Shown here piece after piece: positions 34,975 through 45,600 of a stretch of DNA of 64,000 nt (within the stretch, counting starts at the first letter, position 1; each line of letters starts with the position of its first letter). This DNA comes from Clavulina sp. PMI_390 (lineage: Eukaryota > Basidiomycota > Agaricomycetes > Cantharellales > Hydnaceae), in assembly GCA_015039315.1 (NCBI GenBank), contig WIDE01000061.1, positions 78,693-142,692 on the forward strand. Direction: 5' to 3'. The notes below the pieces were generated by a model that ran no database searches, was not told the origin of the DNA, and saw only the letters and a list, made by a program, of their open reading frames with translations. A program made the translations under genes and the position numbers.

Positions 34975-37900
34975 ATGGCATTTCGCCGGCTCCTCAGCAC
35001 CCGTACCCTCGCCTATGTAGCTGGGGGTACTGGCGTCGCTGTTGGCGCAACATACTGGATGTACAACCCATCAAAGAAAATCTTCCCTGCTCCTCTGCCT
35101 GGTGCTCCTGCTCCCCCACCATGGAACCCTCCCTCACGCTCAGACATGCTCGCCAGTTTGCGGGCAAATGCACCTGTCAGCGTGATCAAGTCGGCATCGG
35201 ATCTCAACGGCGACGAAGAGTTTGACCTCCTCGTTATTGGAGGTGGCGCTACTGGCTCCGGTGTTGCCGTCGATGCTGCTTCTCGGGGTCTAAAGGTTGC
35301 TCTCGTCGAACGTGATGATTTCTCCTCTGGTATGTCCGAATCGTGCAAAAAATTCTCATTTTGTGAACACCATACCATTCAAAACCGTCCCGCCGGCCTG
35401 AGCCACGAGTCATTGATAGAAGCTCACCCTCTCGATCTTTCATCCCGTTCTGATCAGGCACGTCGTCCAAATCCACAAAGCTCGTCCACGGTGGTGTCCG
35501 CTACTTGCAAAAGGCCGTCCTAGAACTCGACTACGAGCAGTACAAGCTCGTAAAAGAGGCCCTCCATGAACGCAAGATCTTCCTGCAAACGGCTCCTTAC
35601 CTCTCACACATGCTTCCGATCATGCTTCCACTGTACAAGTGGTGGCAGCTCCCGTACTACTACGCTGGCTGCAAGGCCTACGATCTTCTGGCCGGCAGCG
35701 AGAACATGGAAACTAGCTACATCATGACCAAGACCCAGGCCCTGGAAGCGTTCCCTATGCTCAAGAGCGAGGGGCTCGTCGGCGCTCTCGTCTACTATGA
35801 TGGTACGTCTGCTGACCCTTTTAGCATGATGTGGCTCTCAATATTCACACCTCAATCTGCTGCTAGGTCAACATAACGATTCTCGTATGAACGTCTCACT
35901 CATTATGACTGCCGTCCAGCAAGGCGCCACCGTGGCCAACTACACGGAGGTCATTGCTTTGCACAAGAAGGCCGCGAACGGCAAGCTATGCGGCGCCCGC
36001 GTAAAAGACAGGTTCACCGGCGAAGAATTCGACGTTCGCGCCAAGGTACGTTTTCTCCAGACCTTAACATTGCCTCAGCGCAAAACGGGCGCATCATCAT
36101 CATCCCTCGCCTTGTATTCACATGTGACTCATTCATTCCCCTTTTCAATTTGGTTTTGCACGCGACTCTATTGGACACCGACGACCGTGCGTCATGGGAT
36201 GCGCCATCCATCGCATGAATTTCCCCGCCCTTCCTTCTATTCTCGGCGACCTGACTGGGGCTGCGACTGCAGGGTATCATCAACGCCACTGGTCCATTCT
36301 CAGATGCGCTGCTGCAAATGGACGCCATGACTGGCGTGCCCTCTGCAGATGGCACCACAGTGACTACGCCGCTAGCCGCCGCAGAGTACAAGCCCGTCGT
36401 CGCCCCGTCATCTGGTGTTCACATCACATTGCCAAACTATTACTCACCCCGCACCATGGGTTTGCTAGATCCCGCCACCAGCGATGGTCGTGTTATCTTC
36501 TTCCTTCCCTGGCAGGGAAACACTATTGCTGGTACAACTGATACGCCTGTCGGTGTTACTGATATGCCCCTGCCAAAGGAAGAGGAGATTCAGTGGATCC
36601 TGGAAGAAATCAAACAGTGCGTATTCTCTTCCCTCGGTCATGCGTTCTATATTTGAGGATTCGAGGTGGCGTCAAGCCCTTCGAGCACTGGCAGCGGCTT
36701 GGACGAAACATCCAAATATAGCTGGCCGCTCGCTGCCTACGATCTTCATTCGCCCTCTGCCTCTTCATGCCCTTGTCGAGAACTGTCTCGTTGTCTCGAT
36801 CGTTTGCTGATTCAATTCTTCTTCTCCAAATCTAATCTTATCTCGATGCGGAATTTCTGTTGATCGCGGCAAATCCTCGGTCGGGATCTCCATTATCGAT
36901 CTATTCCACATCTTCAATTCCACCTTCCGCTTTCGCTCATTCTCGCGCTGTGCAGCTATCTCTCCCCTGATATCAAAGTCCGCCGGGGTGATGTCCTGTC
37001 AGCCTGGTCCGGCCTGCGCCCTCTCATCCGTGACCCTGCTGCACCAAACTCGAAGGATCTCGTCAGGAACCACCTTATCTACGTCTCACCGAGCGACATG
37101 GTCACTATTGCTGGAGGCAAGTGGACGACATACCGCGCCATGGCTGAGGAGGCTGTCAACGCTGCCGTCAAGGTCTTTGGCTTTGACAAGACGGGCACGG
37201 GTCCCTCTGTTACGGAGAAGGTCAGGTTAGTTGGCAGTGATGGCTGGAGCAAGAATATGTTTATTGGCTTGGTCCAGAGGGTGGGTGGAGTTTTCGGAAC
37301 GACTAGGAGAACACTGAGCTGACAATATTGTGCTTTTGAAGTACGGCCTTGAGACTGAGGTCGCCAAGCATCTGGCAGACAACTATGGTGATCGTGCGTG
37401 GGCCGTGGCCAGCATGGCCGAGTCTAGTGGGAAGCGCTGGCCCCTGCACGGCGCTAGGCTGAATGATAACTACCCTTGTGCGTGCCGCTATCTCTCTATA
37501 AGAATCTATCTCTAACGTGAGACCAACCCATAGACATTGATGCCGAAGTCCTCTACGCCACCCGTGTTGAATATGCACAAACCGCCATCGATGTTATCTC
37601 TCGCCGCACTCGTCTCTCCTTCTTGAATGCTTCAGCAGCTCTCGATGCCCTCCCGCAAGTTATCAGCATCATGGCCAAGGAGAACAATTGGAACGAGGAG
37701 CGCAAGAAGAAGGAATGGCTCGACGGGCGCAAATTCCTCGTTTCTATGGGTCTCCCTCCTGTCGGCACCCTTCCAGGTGATAACGACTACGGAAAGAGCG
37801 CCAAGAAGCTGAACACAGGTGCCGGCGCTGATGCGTTAATGATGGGTCGCGCACACTTCACGGCAGCGGAAATGGCACAGCTCAAGGACTTGTATACCCA

Positions 37901-38285
37901 ACGCGCGGGTGGAGACGTGGACGACGCCACCAAGGCTCTCACGACGGGTGAGCTCCTCACTCTCGTCAGGGATGATATGAAATATGCGGGCAAGGAGACA
38001 CAAGTTGCCGATCTGATCAATGTGCTGCGAGGCGTGGGCGTTGAGGTTGAGCGCAAGGACCAACGCGTCTTCAACTTCGATCAATTCTTAGAGGTCCGTC
38101 CATGACAAAGTGTTCTTCTGCTCGCTACATAGGAGGTTGCTTAACTTTTTGTTGCTTTGCTGGGCGTGTAGGTCGCTGCCGTATTCAAGGAGAAGACCTC
38201 TCCCGCTACTGGCTCTCCGTCTGATGCGGAGCGCAGAGTAGAGTCTCTTACTATCCCCGTTGAGAAGTCTGGAGGTGGCTTCTAG
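34975..38285 (+). CDS. GUT2: Mitochondrial FAD-dependent glycerol-3-phosphate dehydrogenase
   Basis: The start is in AGCCATGGCA and the N-terminus (MAFRRLLSTRTLAYV) is basic and hydrophobic like a mitochondrial presequence, followed by a glycine-rich hydrophobic segment. FAD motif: FDLLVIGGGATGSGVAVDAA, then ALVERDDFSSG joined over an intron to GTSSKSTKLVHGGVRYLQ, the family signature. Further conserved blocks are GIINATGPF, FFLPWQGNTIAGTTDTP, TIAGGKWTTYRAMAEEAV and, in the C-terminal domain, RRTRLSFLNASAALDALP. About nine exons with small introns were traced; the last exon starts at the acceptor GTGTAG before 38172. The enzyme oxidises sn-glycerol-3-phosphate to dihydroxyacetone phosphate on the outer face of the inner membrane and passes electrons to ubiquinone. 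A copy of its last intron and exon is at 42985-43157. Confidence 0.95.
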
Positions 38286-38546
38286 ATGCGAAACGTTGAC
38301 CTCACCCTGCTTCTTCCTCAACCACATTTTGATTCCAATTTCGTGATTTTACCATCCTCGCTGACATGTGTCAGCATCATCGATATCGACATGGATGGAT
38401 TGTCTCCGTATCTGTTAGTAGCATCATCCGCAAAGCGCACTCCTGTTATCATAAGTATGCATGCAAGTCAATCTGCGTAGCAAACATAAATCAAGATTTC
38501 TTTCTTCATTCCAATCTGGAAGCGTCAACCTTGGTCAGAGTTTGCA

Positions 38547-39866
38547 TCATCGCAGGATGCCTTCGCCAACCCAAGGAGGGAGATTCGATTCCGCCCTTCG
38601 ATGCACCCTGCCGACGTAGTTCGGTGGTAAGTCGCTCCACTGCCAACACCCCAGGGAGCCAACGAGAGAAGAATCATCGCATGAGATCATCAGGTTCGGT
38701 CGCGCAAGTAGGAGTTTGCTGATCATTGGGGTAAGATCACGCGCAGAACGGTCCAAACGTCCTGACTGACATATGGTGACCTCGGAAAGAGACAGGAACT
38801 GGATCGGGCCAGTCGGGGGGCCAATGAGGTATTGGAGGATGGGGGAAGTATCGTGGCACTTGAATATGTCCAGTCGACGAACGGACTGAAACAGAGGTAG
38901 GGTCGCCCTGGGCATGCTTTTGTCCCTCGATAAAAGGTTGCATATAGAGAGGTGCTCAATTGCAGGAAAGCGCTCCTGGGTAACGAGCCCGATGTGGGGG
39001 AGGCTAGTCATCACCAAGTGTTTCACCATCGGAGCTTGAATAACTTCTGGCCAGTTCCAGGCATCAACACCGATGGCCAGACGGCGAAGATTTGGGAGTG
39101 AAATCGCACGTGGGAGGTTCTGGCCGTCTCTTTCGCCGAACAGCGAAGGTGCTTGAACCACAAGGGTCTCCAGGCGGATATTTTTCCGCAGATACGCCTC
39201 CACCAATACGGGTAACGGCTGATATGGGGGTAATAGACGCACAAGCTTCATTTTGAGGGAAGAGAGCTCTTCAAAGGATCCCGAGATGCAGGGCAGGCCG
39301 ATCAGCTCTAGATGCGTGAAAAGCGGGGCCGCGGTGTGTTGGGATTCGTTGAACAAGCCCTTGATGATCCTGAGGTCGCCTCCTGAGGACTGTTGGCCAT
39401 AGATCCCGAGTCGTTTGAGGGCAGGCAATCTTCCCGGAAGTGGGAAAATGATTTGTGCGAAACGCGGCACCAAATTTGTGAACCACAAGTGCTCACAACG
39501 AGGAAGTTGTGGCACAATCATAGCCCACATATCCCTCACCTGGGCTGTGGAAGGAGAGACACCCAATTTCACCGTGAGAGTTAGCGACAATGTGCGCGAG
39601 CGCCCTAGAAGTTGTTGCATCATTGTGCGATGCTCTTCTCCCCAGCGCTGATCCACAGTCACGAGGGCTACGGCCCAAAGCTGTGAGAGAGACAGAGCCA
39701 ACTCACGCCAGAGCGAGTTGACAGAGGCCAAAGTAGAAACCGCCTTCAATCGTCGCAAGTTGCCTTTCCATGAAGGGGTGGCAGTCTCGAAATCGAAGGG
39801 GCCTTGACAAACTGAAACGAATATCGAGGACAGCAGTTCTGGAGGTAATTTGGCGATCGATGCCAT
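38547..39866 (-). CDS. F-box/LRR-like protein C1
   Basis: A single-exon minus-strand gene. The ATG at 39866 gives MASIAKLPPELLSSIFVSVC, an F-box start shared with paralogues C2-C4; the open frame extends upstream but without an ATG. Conserved blocks are LASVNSLWRELALSLSQLW, LPRCEHLWFTNLVPRF, IFPLPGRLPALKRLGIYG, IEHLSICNLLS, and the C-terminal VGRVHRRAESNLPPWVG. This matches basidiomycete F-box-like proteins with a degenerate leucine-rich region; the expected role is SCF substrate recognition. It is convergent with GUT2, with 261 bp between stops. The 3' third of this gene together with the GUT2 tail is duplicated at 42985-43840. Confidence 0.82.
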   Translation of the reverse strand: MASIAKLPPELLSSIFVSVCQGPFDFETATPSWKGNLRRLKAVSTLASVNSLWRELALSLSQLWAVALVTVDQRWGEEHRTMMQQLLGRSRTLSLTLTVKLGVSPSTAQVRDMWAMIVPQLPRCEHLWFTNLVPRFAQIIFPLPGRLPALKRLGIYGQQSSGGDLRIIKGLFNESQHTAAPLFTHLELIGLPCISGSFEELSSLKMKLVRLLPPYQPLPVLVEAYLRKNIRLETLVVQAPSLFGERDGQNLPRAISLPNLRRLAIGVDAWNWPEVIQAPMVKHLVMTSLPHIGLVTQERFPAIEHLSICNLLSRDKSMPRATLPLFQSVRRLDIFKCHDTSPILQYLIGPPTGPIQFLSLSEVTICQSGRLDRSARDLTPMISKLLLARPNLMISCDDSSLVGSLGCWQWSDLPPNYVGRVHRRAESNLPPWVGEGILR

Positions 39867-40542
39867 GGATATGATTAAGGTGACTGCTAATGTCGGGCTG
39901 TCTGATCGGATGTCAAGTGATTGGATCAGGGTGCCTGTGGTGGAAGTAAAGGCGAACGACAAATAGTATGTTTCTGACTTGCGTCACCGTCACACCCCCG
40001 TGAATTAGCCTCTCGTATTTGTATAGTATACGAAAAATCTTGATATGATGCCACAAGTAGGCGGGGAAATATGGCCGAAATATGTGTCTGAGGTGAAATG
40101 CTTCCTGGGACTGGGCCGAGGCTCGGCAGGGGTTTGCGGGCGTATCAATTGTGAGTGATGGTTAATGTGGGCACCGATCGCTCCCCACGATGCATTAGAT
40201 ATGATATCAATCTCAAATGTGGATAGGTCGGGCTTCCTACTGATTGAAATGTATTATCGGTCCTTGTGTGCGTGTCAACACTGTGAGAAGAAAAACACGT
40301 CCATCTGAATAGTCAAATCTGGTTGCCCTTGCGACCGCACCCTGGCCAAGTTTATTCTCGTTGAAGGAGATTGACCACTTGAACAGGTTTGTCATTCTCT
40401 TGTAACTCTTTCACACAGCATCCAACGCCTCTTATCGCTTCGAACCTCTTCCCGCACGGGAGCCGCTGTCTTTGGTTGCCCCCACCTTGGCTAGTGTTCT
40501 TCTCGCATAACAGATCACTTCCCCCTCTCCTTGTCTAGTTAA
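39867..40542. other. Intergenic, no gene seen
   Basis: About 675 bp between the starts of C1 (minus) and the DUF6533-like gene (plus). No recognisable coding motif; it presumably contains both promoters. Confidence 0.45.
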
Positions 40543-42521
40543 ATGAGCGGCGGAGGCACGGCAGGTCTCATCAAGGCTGTCATTGTTGGACAGATAACAG
40601 ACAACATTCACGTGAGTCCACAAAGCGTGATTTTTGGCTACGCACGTCCATGTCTCCATGTCCTCAAGCCCTCGGGGCTATAGATCTCCTTCGGTGAGTT
40701 GCTGCCGGGGTGCTTCACGTAGGCCTGCCTGAAATCCTCCACAGTGTCCACATCAGTTTGGTTCCTATGGGATTGGGTCATTACAGTCGACTCTGAGGTT
40801 AGGGGAACATTTTTAAGCAGTCCGTTGACCGCCGAGCCTGACCACTCTGATGTAGATCGAACATTTCTGGGGCAAACCATTAGTGAGGCCTTTACCACGA
40901 CGTTCTTTAGACCACCTCGCTCATCGTTGTTTACCCTAGACTACTGGGTCCATGTTGTATTTCGCCAATCGGTAAGCCCTAGTTTCCAGCTATATGGAAC
41001 TAAAAGCTGATAATTAATCTGTGTTGACCCAGAATCCTTGGTGTCATTGGAATAATGTCCGTGCACTGGCTGCTCCCCGAACTTCATCAGCTAACACCAC
41101 GACAATCCAAACAGCTTGCATGCAATACGTGGGTCTTGATACCTTGTGGTCATCCTGGTGATGCTCATTGAATCTACATGATCAGCATGGCTAGCCCCAA
41201 TTGGTGTGACAGGTGAAGCGTGAGTTTTCCCTCCCCATGCTCACGGCCCATTCCCTCAGTGCTCACGATGATTATACAGATGTAAACCCGTGATATTCTC
41301 CTACATCGTGATCAGCGACCTCAGCGCCACCATTTTCCAGAGTAAGAAAATGCTGGGCCGCTCCCATGTGGACAAACATCTCTGAGTTCTAATTGATATT
41401 GCTTCCGCTTCAGCCGTTCTTGTGCTCCGTACATATGCTCTATGGGACTGCAACAGGCGGATCTACTTGATATTGATGGGGCTGAATATAGTTTGTCATT
41501 CTCATACATGCTCACGGCCGTCTCCCTCATCTGATCTATCCTTCAATGCATATTCAAGGCCGCTAGCCTCGTTCTGCAAAGCTTTGTTATCCGAGAATTG
41601 CTTCCAGGAATGGTCACAATGGTACCCAACCCTCTTCCTGCTCCTTACAATGGGTGTATGCCGGTATTTCACACAGGGACATGGAATCGATCTGCCACCA
41701 TTGTCATATTTGAGTCTAGTGAGCCCCTTTACATCTATTACGCTGAAAAGTTTGGCGGCCATTGAGATATAATTCGAAACAGTCATGGCTGTGTTCCTCA
41801 TCGTCAAGTTTGTAGAAAATATACAACAAGGGAAGACCAGTCGTGTGCTATATATCTTGTTCCGAGATGGTAGGCAATATCTAATATGAGGCCTGTGCTT
41901 CTTATGTATTCTAACGCTACCTCATGTCAAGGATTCATCGAGTTCATTGGTACGTATGCATGGGGCTTGCCCGCCGTACACAGTAACTGATGAGATCCCT
42001 TCCGTCCGTTGGCTGTGGGTGAATCGGATTTACTGAAATAGCGGTAACAGGTGGGTTGACTAAGTCCTATTTGCTCGATGTTGGGATATCAATGGAGTTC
42101 TCTTGATGGCAGTGGGCTCAATACTGTGCCTCCTGACCGGCTCAACCCCATGGGTGCGTACCCTAATGCAGAACACTTATTTTCTCGCCACTTATGGCAT
42201 TAATTTTTTCTTCTCCCATCATCACTACAATAGGGGAGCAAATATGGCGTATCCACTATCTTCCTCAACGTAACAACCTCCGTTTCTTCCATATGTTGCG
42301 CCCGTCTGCTGCTCAACATCAAGGACGTCATGAAGCTCTCTGACCCATCAGATCCACTAGAATGGCAGCCCCGATGGACCTTGATGAATGTTGGGTCACT
42401 ACCATCTAGCGAGCAACAGGACAATAGGGTGTACGAACCTCCTGGGGTTTACGAAGTAGAATCTCCTGCTGTGCTCGAGATGAGCCAAATTGAGATGTTC
42501 GACGATTTCGCGGAGGATTAA
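40543..42521 (+). CDS. DUF6533-like multi-pass membrane protein, possibly decayed
   Basis: Exon 1 (ATG 40543, MSGGGTAGLIKAVIVGQITD) splices at GTGAGT. An acceptor before 40722 gives ACLKSSTVSTSVWFLWDWVI then TVDSE, the DUF6533 signature of a short helix plus an acidic 'T-x-D-x-E' motif. Later exons give PRSSLFTLDYWVHVVFRQ, a helix VISDLSATIFQ joined at A|GTAAGA to TVLVLRTYALWDCNRR, and a C-terminal VSSICCARLLLNIKDVMKL followed by an acidic tail to 42521. The order and spacing fit this agaricomycete family of about 300-residue, multi-helix proteins of unknown function. Several middle segments (41030-41280, 41500-42200) contain stops in the expected frames. The gene may have more introns than could be resolved, or be a pseudogene. 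Confidence 0.55.
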
Positions 42522-42939
42522 ATCATATAATGTGATCGCTGCTGGAAGCAGTGATAGAGGAGCAGTATACTCAGTACTATCATAAATATTGCCGGGTCTC
42601 ATGCTTGACTCCCAGCAACACCAGCTAAGAGGCCTAACGTGTGAGGTGGAGGTGGGGCTACGCCCTCCCTATTGCGACTTGCTAACTCTTCGCTACCTCA
42701 TATGATTGAGGCAGAAGAGCAGATTGTAGCGAGGATTACCAGTATACCTTAGAGGACTGAATGACAATGGAAGTGGGCATCAATAATTTTTGACTCCTCT
42801 CATTATCATGTCGGGGTCCAAGTCTATCATGAAGTGTTCGTCCGACTAAACAACTTTGGGCAATTTGGAGATTCTTGCAATTGGCAGAGTTTGCTCAACC
42901 ATGGTAGCCCCTGATTTCCTGATAAATTTGACGGCTAAT
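42522..42939. other. Intergenic, no gene seen
   Basis: About 420 bp after the DUF6533-like stop with no recognisable feature. Confidence 0.4.
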
Positions 42940-42984
42940 AGGCTCGTCTGTCCTACCCAATGAGGAAGATTTGACTCCACAGAG
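42940..42984 (-). pseudogene. Fragment of an F-box family C 3' end
   Basis: Read on the minus strand, this short stretch gives SVESNLPHWVGQTSL, matching the C-terminal ESNLPHWVG motif of C2 and C3; the plus-strand bases CCTACCCAATGAGGAAGATTT are shared with the 3' end of C3. It directly abuts the duplicated GUT2 tail, so it marks a recombination junction. Confidence 0.6.
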
Positions 42985-43157
42985 CTTTCTTCTGCTCGTT
43001 ACATAGGAGTCCACCTAATTTTCTTGCCTTTTTCGGCGCCTAGGTCGCTGTCGTCTTCAAGGAGAAGACTTCCCCCGCTACTGGCTGTCCATCCGATGCG
43101 GGGCGCAGAGTAGAGTCTTTCACTATCCCCGTTGAGAAGTCCAGAGGTGCCTTCTAG
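42985..43157 (+). pseudogene. Duplicated last intron and exon of GUT2
   Basis: This matches the GUT2 3' end from about 38113 to 38285 with scattered substitutions, including the intron end (CGCCTAG), the exon opening GTCGCTG, the frame through the AVVFKEKTSPATG region, and the terminal TAG at 43155-43157. No other GUT2 sequence precedes it, so it cannot make a functional enzyme. It shows that the duplication started inside or near the last intron. Confidence 0.85.
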
Positions 43158-43417
43158 ACGTGAAGCGTTGAGCCTGCGTGACTTCATCCGCAATCATTTT
43201 TCGAATCCAATTTCGTGATTTCGCCATCCTCACCAACGTCTGTCGGAGTCATCGACATCGCCATGGATGTATTGTCTCCGTATTTGTTAGCGGCGTGATT
43301 CGCAAAACGCACTCCTGTCATCATAAATATACATGCATATCGATCTGCGTAGCAAACATAAATCAAGATTTCTCCCTTCATTCCATCCGTGCGGGTCAGC
43401 CTTGGCCGGAGCCGCTC

Positions 43418-43840
43418 TCACCGCAGGATACCGCGTACCTTCCCAGCCCAAAGATGGAGCTTCGATTCCGCCCTTCGATGCACCCTGCCGACGTAACTCG
43501 GTGGTGAGTTGCCCCAGTCCCAACACCCAAGAAAACCAACGAGAGAAGAATCGTCGCAGGCAATCATTAGGTTCGGTTGTGCAAGTAGGACTTTGCTGAT
43601 CATCGGGCCGAAACTACGCATAGAACGTTCCAAGCGTCGTGACTAAGATATGGTTATTTCGGAAAGAGATAGGAACTGGATCGGACCAGTTGGTGGGCCA
43701 ATAAGGTATTGGAGAATAGGGGAAGTGTCATGGCACTTAAATATATCCAGCCGAAGGACAGACTGAAACAGAGGGAGCATTGTTCCTGGTATGCCTCTGT
43801 CACTAGACAAAAGGTTGCATATAGAAAGGTGCTCATTGCA
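43418..43840 (-). pseudogene. Truncated copy of F-box gene C1 (3' third)
   Basis: On the minus strand it reads LSICNLLSSDRGIPG, LPLFQSVLRLDIFKCHDTSP and ILQYLIGPPTGPIQFLSLSE, nearly identical to C1. A TAG nonsense codon then replaces the glutamine codon of C1 in TICQSGR, and the same frame continues with SFGPMISKVLLAQPNLMI and YVGRVHRRAESKL. The copy ends abruptly near 43840, right next to the 3' end of C2. It has both a truncation and a nonsense codon, so it is a pseudogene. Confidence 0.85.
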
Positions 43841-43864
43841 TGATAGGAGATGCCTCGCACTGGC

Positions 43865-45244
43865 TTAGCGAGCTTCGTACTCATATAAAGAAGCCATCGA
43901 GTTGACTCGCCCGCTGGTGTCTTCAGGGCATTCGGGGCCACTGAAACCGACCCAGTGAGGGAGGTTTGATTCTATACTCTGATGGAACCTACCAGCGTAG
44001 TTTGGTGGTAGATTTTTCCATCCTCGCCATTGCGGGCAAAGTACAAGCGACCCTTCATCACATGAAACAATTATGTGGGGCCGAGAGAGAAGAAGAGCGC
44101 TGATTAGCTTCATTATTTCACGCCGAGAACGAATCGAGCGCCCCGAATTGTAGATTGTGACCTCAGCAAGGATTGGAAAGTGGACTGGGGCACTTCCGAT
44201 AAGGAGCCGAAGGATGGGTGATATGGTGCTGCATTCACATATATCCAACCGACGGACGGATTGGAAAAGTGGAAATGCTGCTAAGGAAGTATCATTACCG
44301 TCAATCGAGGTGTTATATATGGAGAGATGCTCGAGCAAAGGAAATTTTATGGGGGTAATCAATGCGACGTAATGCCAGGTGGTCAGAACCAAATGCTGCA
44401 CTATAGGAGCGTCAATCATCTCCGGCCAGTTCCAAGAATCAGCCTGGACGGCCAATCGGCGTAGGTATGGCAGGGTGACCATATTCAGGGGGCTTTCGGG
44501 ATCTCTTTGGCTCCACATGGTAGGAGCCAGGATGACGAGTGTTTCAACAGTACGATTCCTCTGAAGATACGCCTCTACCACTACAGGTAATGCCTGATAA
44601 GGCGAATAAAGCTGCCTGAGCCTCATTTCGATGGAAGACAGGCCTTCAAAGGAGCCTTGTACGCAGGGCAGACCAACAAGTTCAAGATCGGTGAGAAGAG
44701 GGGCCGCAGTGGCTTGGGATTCACCAAAAAAATGGCCGACGTCGGCGAGACCGCCCTCCGCGTACTGGGGGCCATAGATAGTGAGTTTCTTTAAGGAAGA
44801 GAAGCTTCCCCGTAAAGGGAAAATAGTCCGTAGGAAACGGGGGAACAAGTTCATGAAGAACAGGTGTTGGCAGCGAGGAAGGTGTGGCTCAATGATATTC
44901 CATATATCATCCACCTGATGTTTCGAGGGACAGCCACCCAGCTCGAATATGAGAGTCAACGGCGCAGCGCGTGAGCGCTCCAGGCGGAGTTGTATACTGG
45001 CCGCACTCCGTCCGAGCATCCACTCGTCATCTACAGCGACAAGTATAATCGCCCAGAGTTGTGGAAGAGAAATAGCCACATCCCGCCAGAGCGAGTTGAC
45101 AGATGATAGAGTGACTACTGCCTTCAACAGGTGCATGTCATCCCTCCATGAAGGTACTCTGACTTGAAAATCGCACAGCCCCTGGCAAGCGAAAACAAAG
45201 ATCGAGGACAGAAGCTCCACAGGCAAGTTTATTACTGATGCCAT
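43865..45244 (-). CDS. F-box/LRR-like protein C2
   Basis: A single-exon gene with ATG at 45244 (MASVINLPVELLSSIFVFAC); the frame is open upstream but without an ATG. It shares with C1 the blocks LSSVNSLWRDVAISLPQLW, LPRCQHLFFMNLFPRF and IFPLRGSFSSLKKLTIYGPQ, plus FPLLEHLSIYNTS and ESNLPHWVG near the end. A 25-residue C-terminal extension beyond WVG is unique to this copy and may come from the neighbouring junction. Intact frame; the likely role is an SCF adaptor. Confidence 0.82.
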   Translation of the reverse strand: MASVINLPVELLSSIFVFACQGLCDFQVRVPSWRDDMHLLKAVVTLSSVNSLWRDVAISLPQLWAIILVAVDDEWMLGRSAASIQLRLERSRAAPLTLIFELGGCPSKHQVDDIWNIIEPHLPRCQHLFFMNLFPRFLRTIFPLRGSFSSLKKLTIYGPQYAEGGLADVGHFFGESQATAAPLLTDLELVGLPCVQGSFEGLSSIEMRLRQLYSPYQALPVVVEAYLQRNRTVETLVILAPTMWSQRDPESPLNMVTLPYLRRLAVQADSWNWPEMIDAPIVQHLVLTTWHYVALITPIKFPLLEHLSIYNTSIDGNDTSLAAFPLFQSVRRLDICECSTISPILRLLIGSAPVHFPILAEVTIYNSGRSIRSRREIMKLISALLLSRPHIIVSCDEGSLVLCPQWRGWKNLPPNYAGRFHQSIESNLPHWVGFSGPECPEDTSGRVNSMASLYEYEAR

Positions 45245-45600
45245 GCCCAGTTTTGGAGGCAGTTGAGAATGTTGAGTCGCTAAGAGAAGGTGAGGATGAA
45301 ATGTTCGGCTGTGCTGGTGGGCCGCTTGGGGCAATAACGCACAACAATGATACCATAACGCTAACTGCGCCAACTCAACTATACAGAGAGTAACAGTTTG
45401 ATACCCAATTTTAACGTTGGATGTTTTTGGTTTTTCTTCTTGCTTCAGCACCACATGACAACACTTTTCTCACTGGTTGTAGTTAAATATGATGATTCAG
45501 GCCTTGATTGATGTCAGTCCCGGCGGCCATGAGCAATTTCGAGTTCATCGGGAGGGCTTACTCACGCGTGGTAGTATTTGATTCTGGTATACCCGATGAC
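45245..45600. other. Intergenic, no gene seen
   Basis: About 355 bp between C2 and the C3 copy, both on the minus strand. It presumably holds the C2 promoter. Confidence 0.45.
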
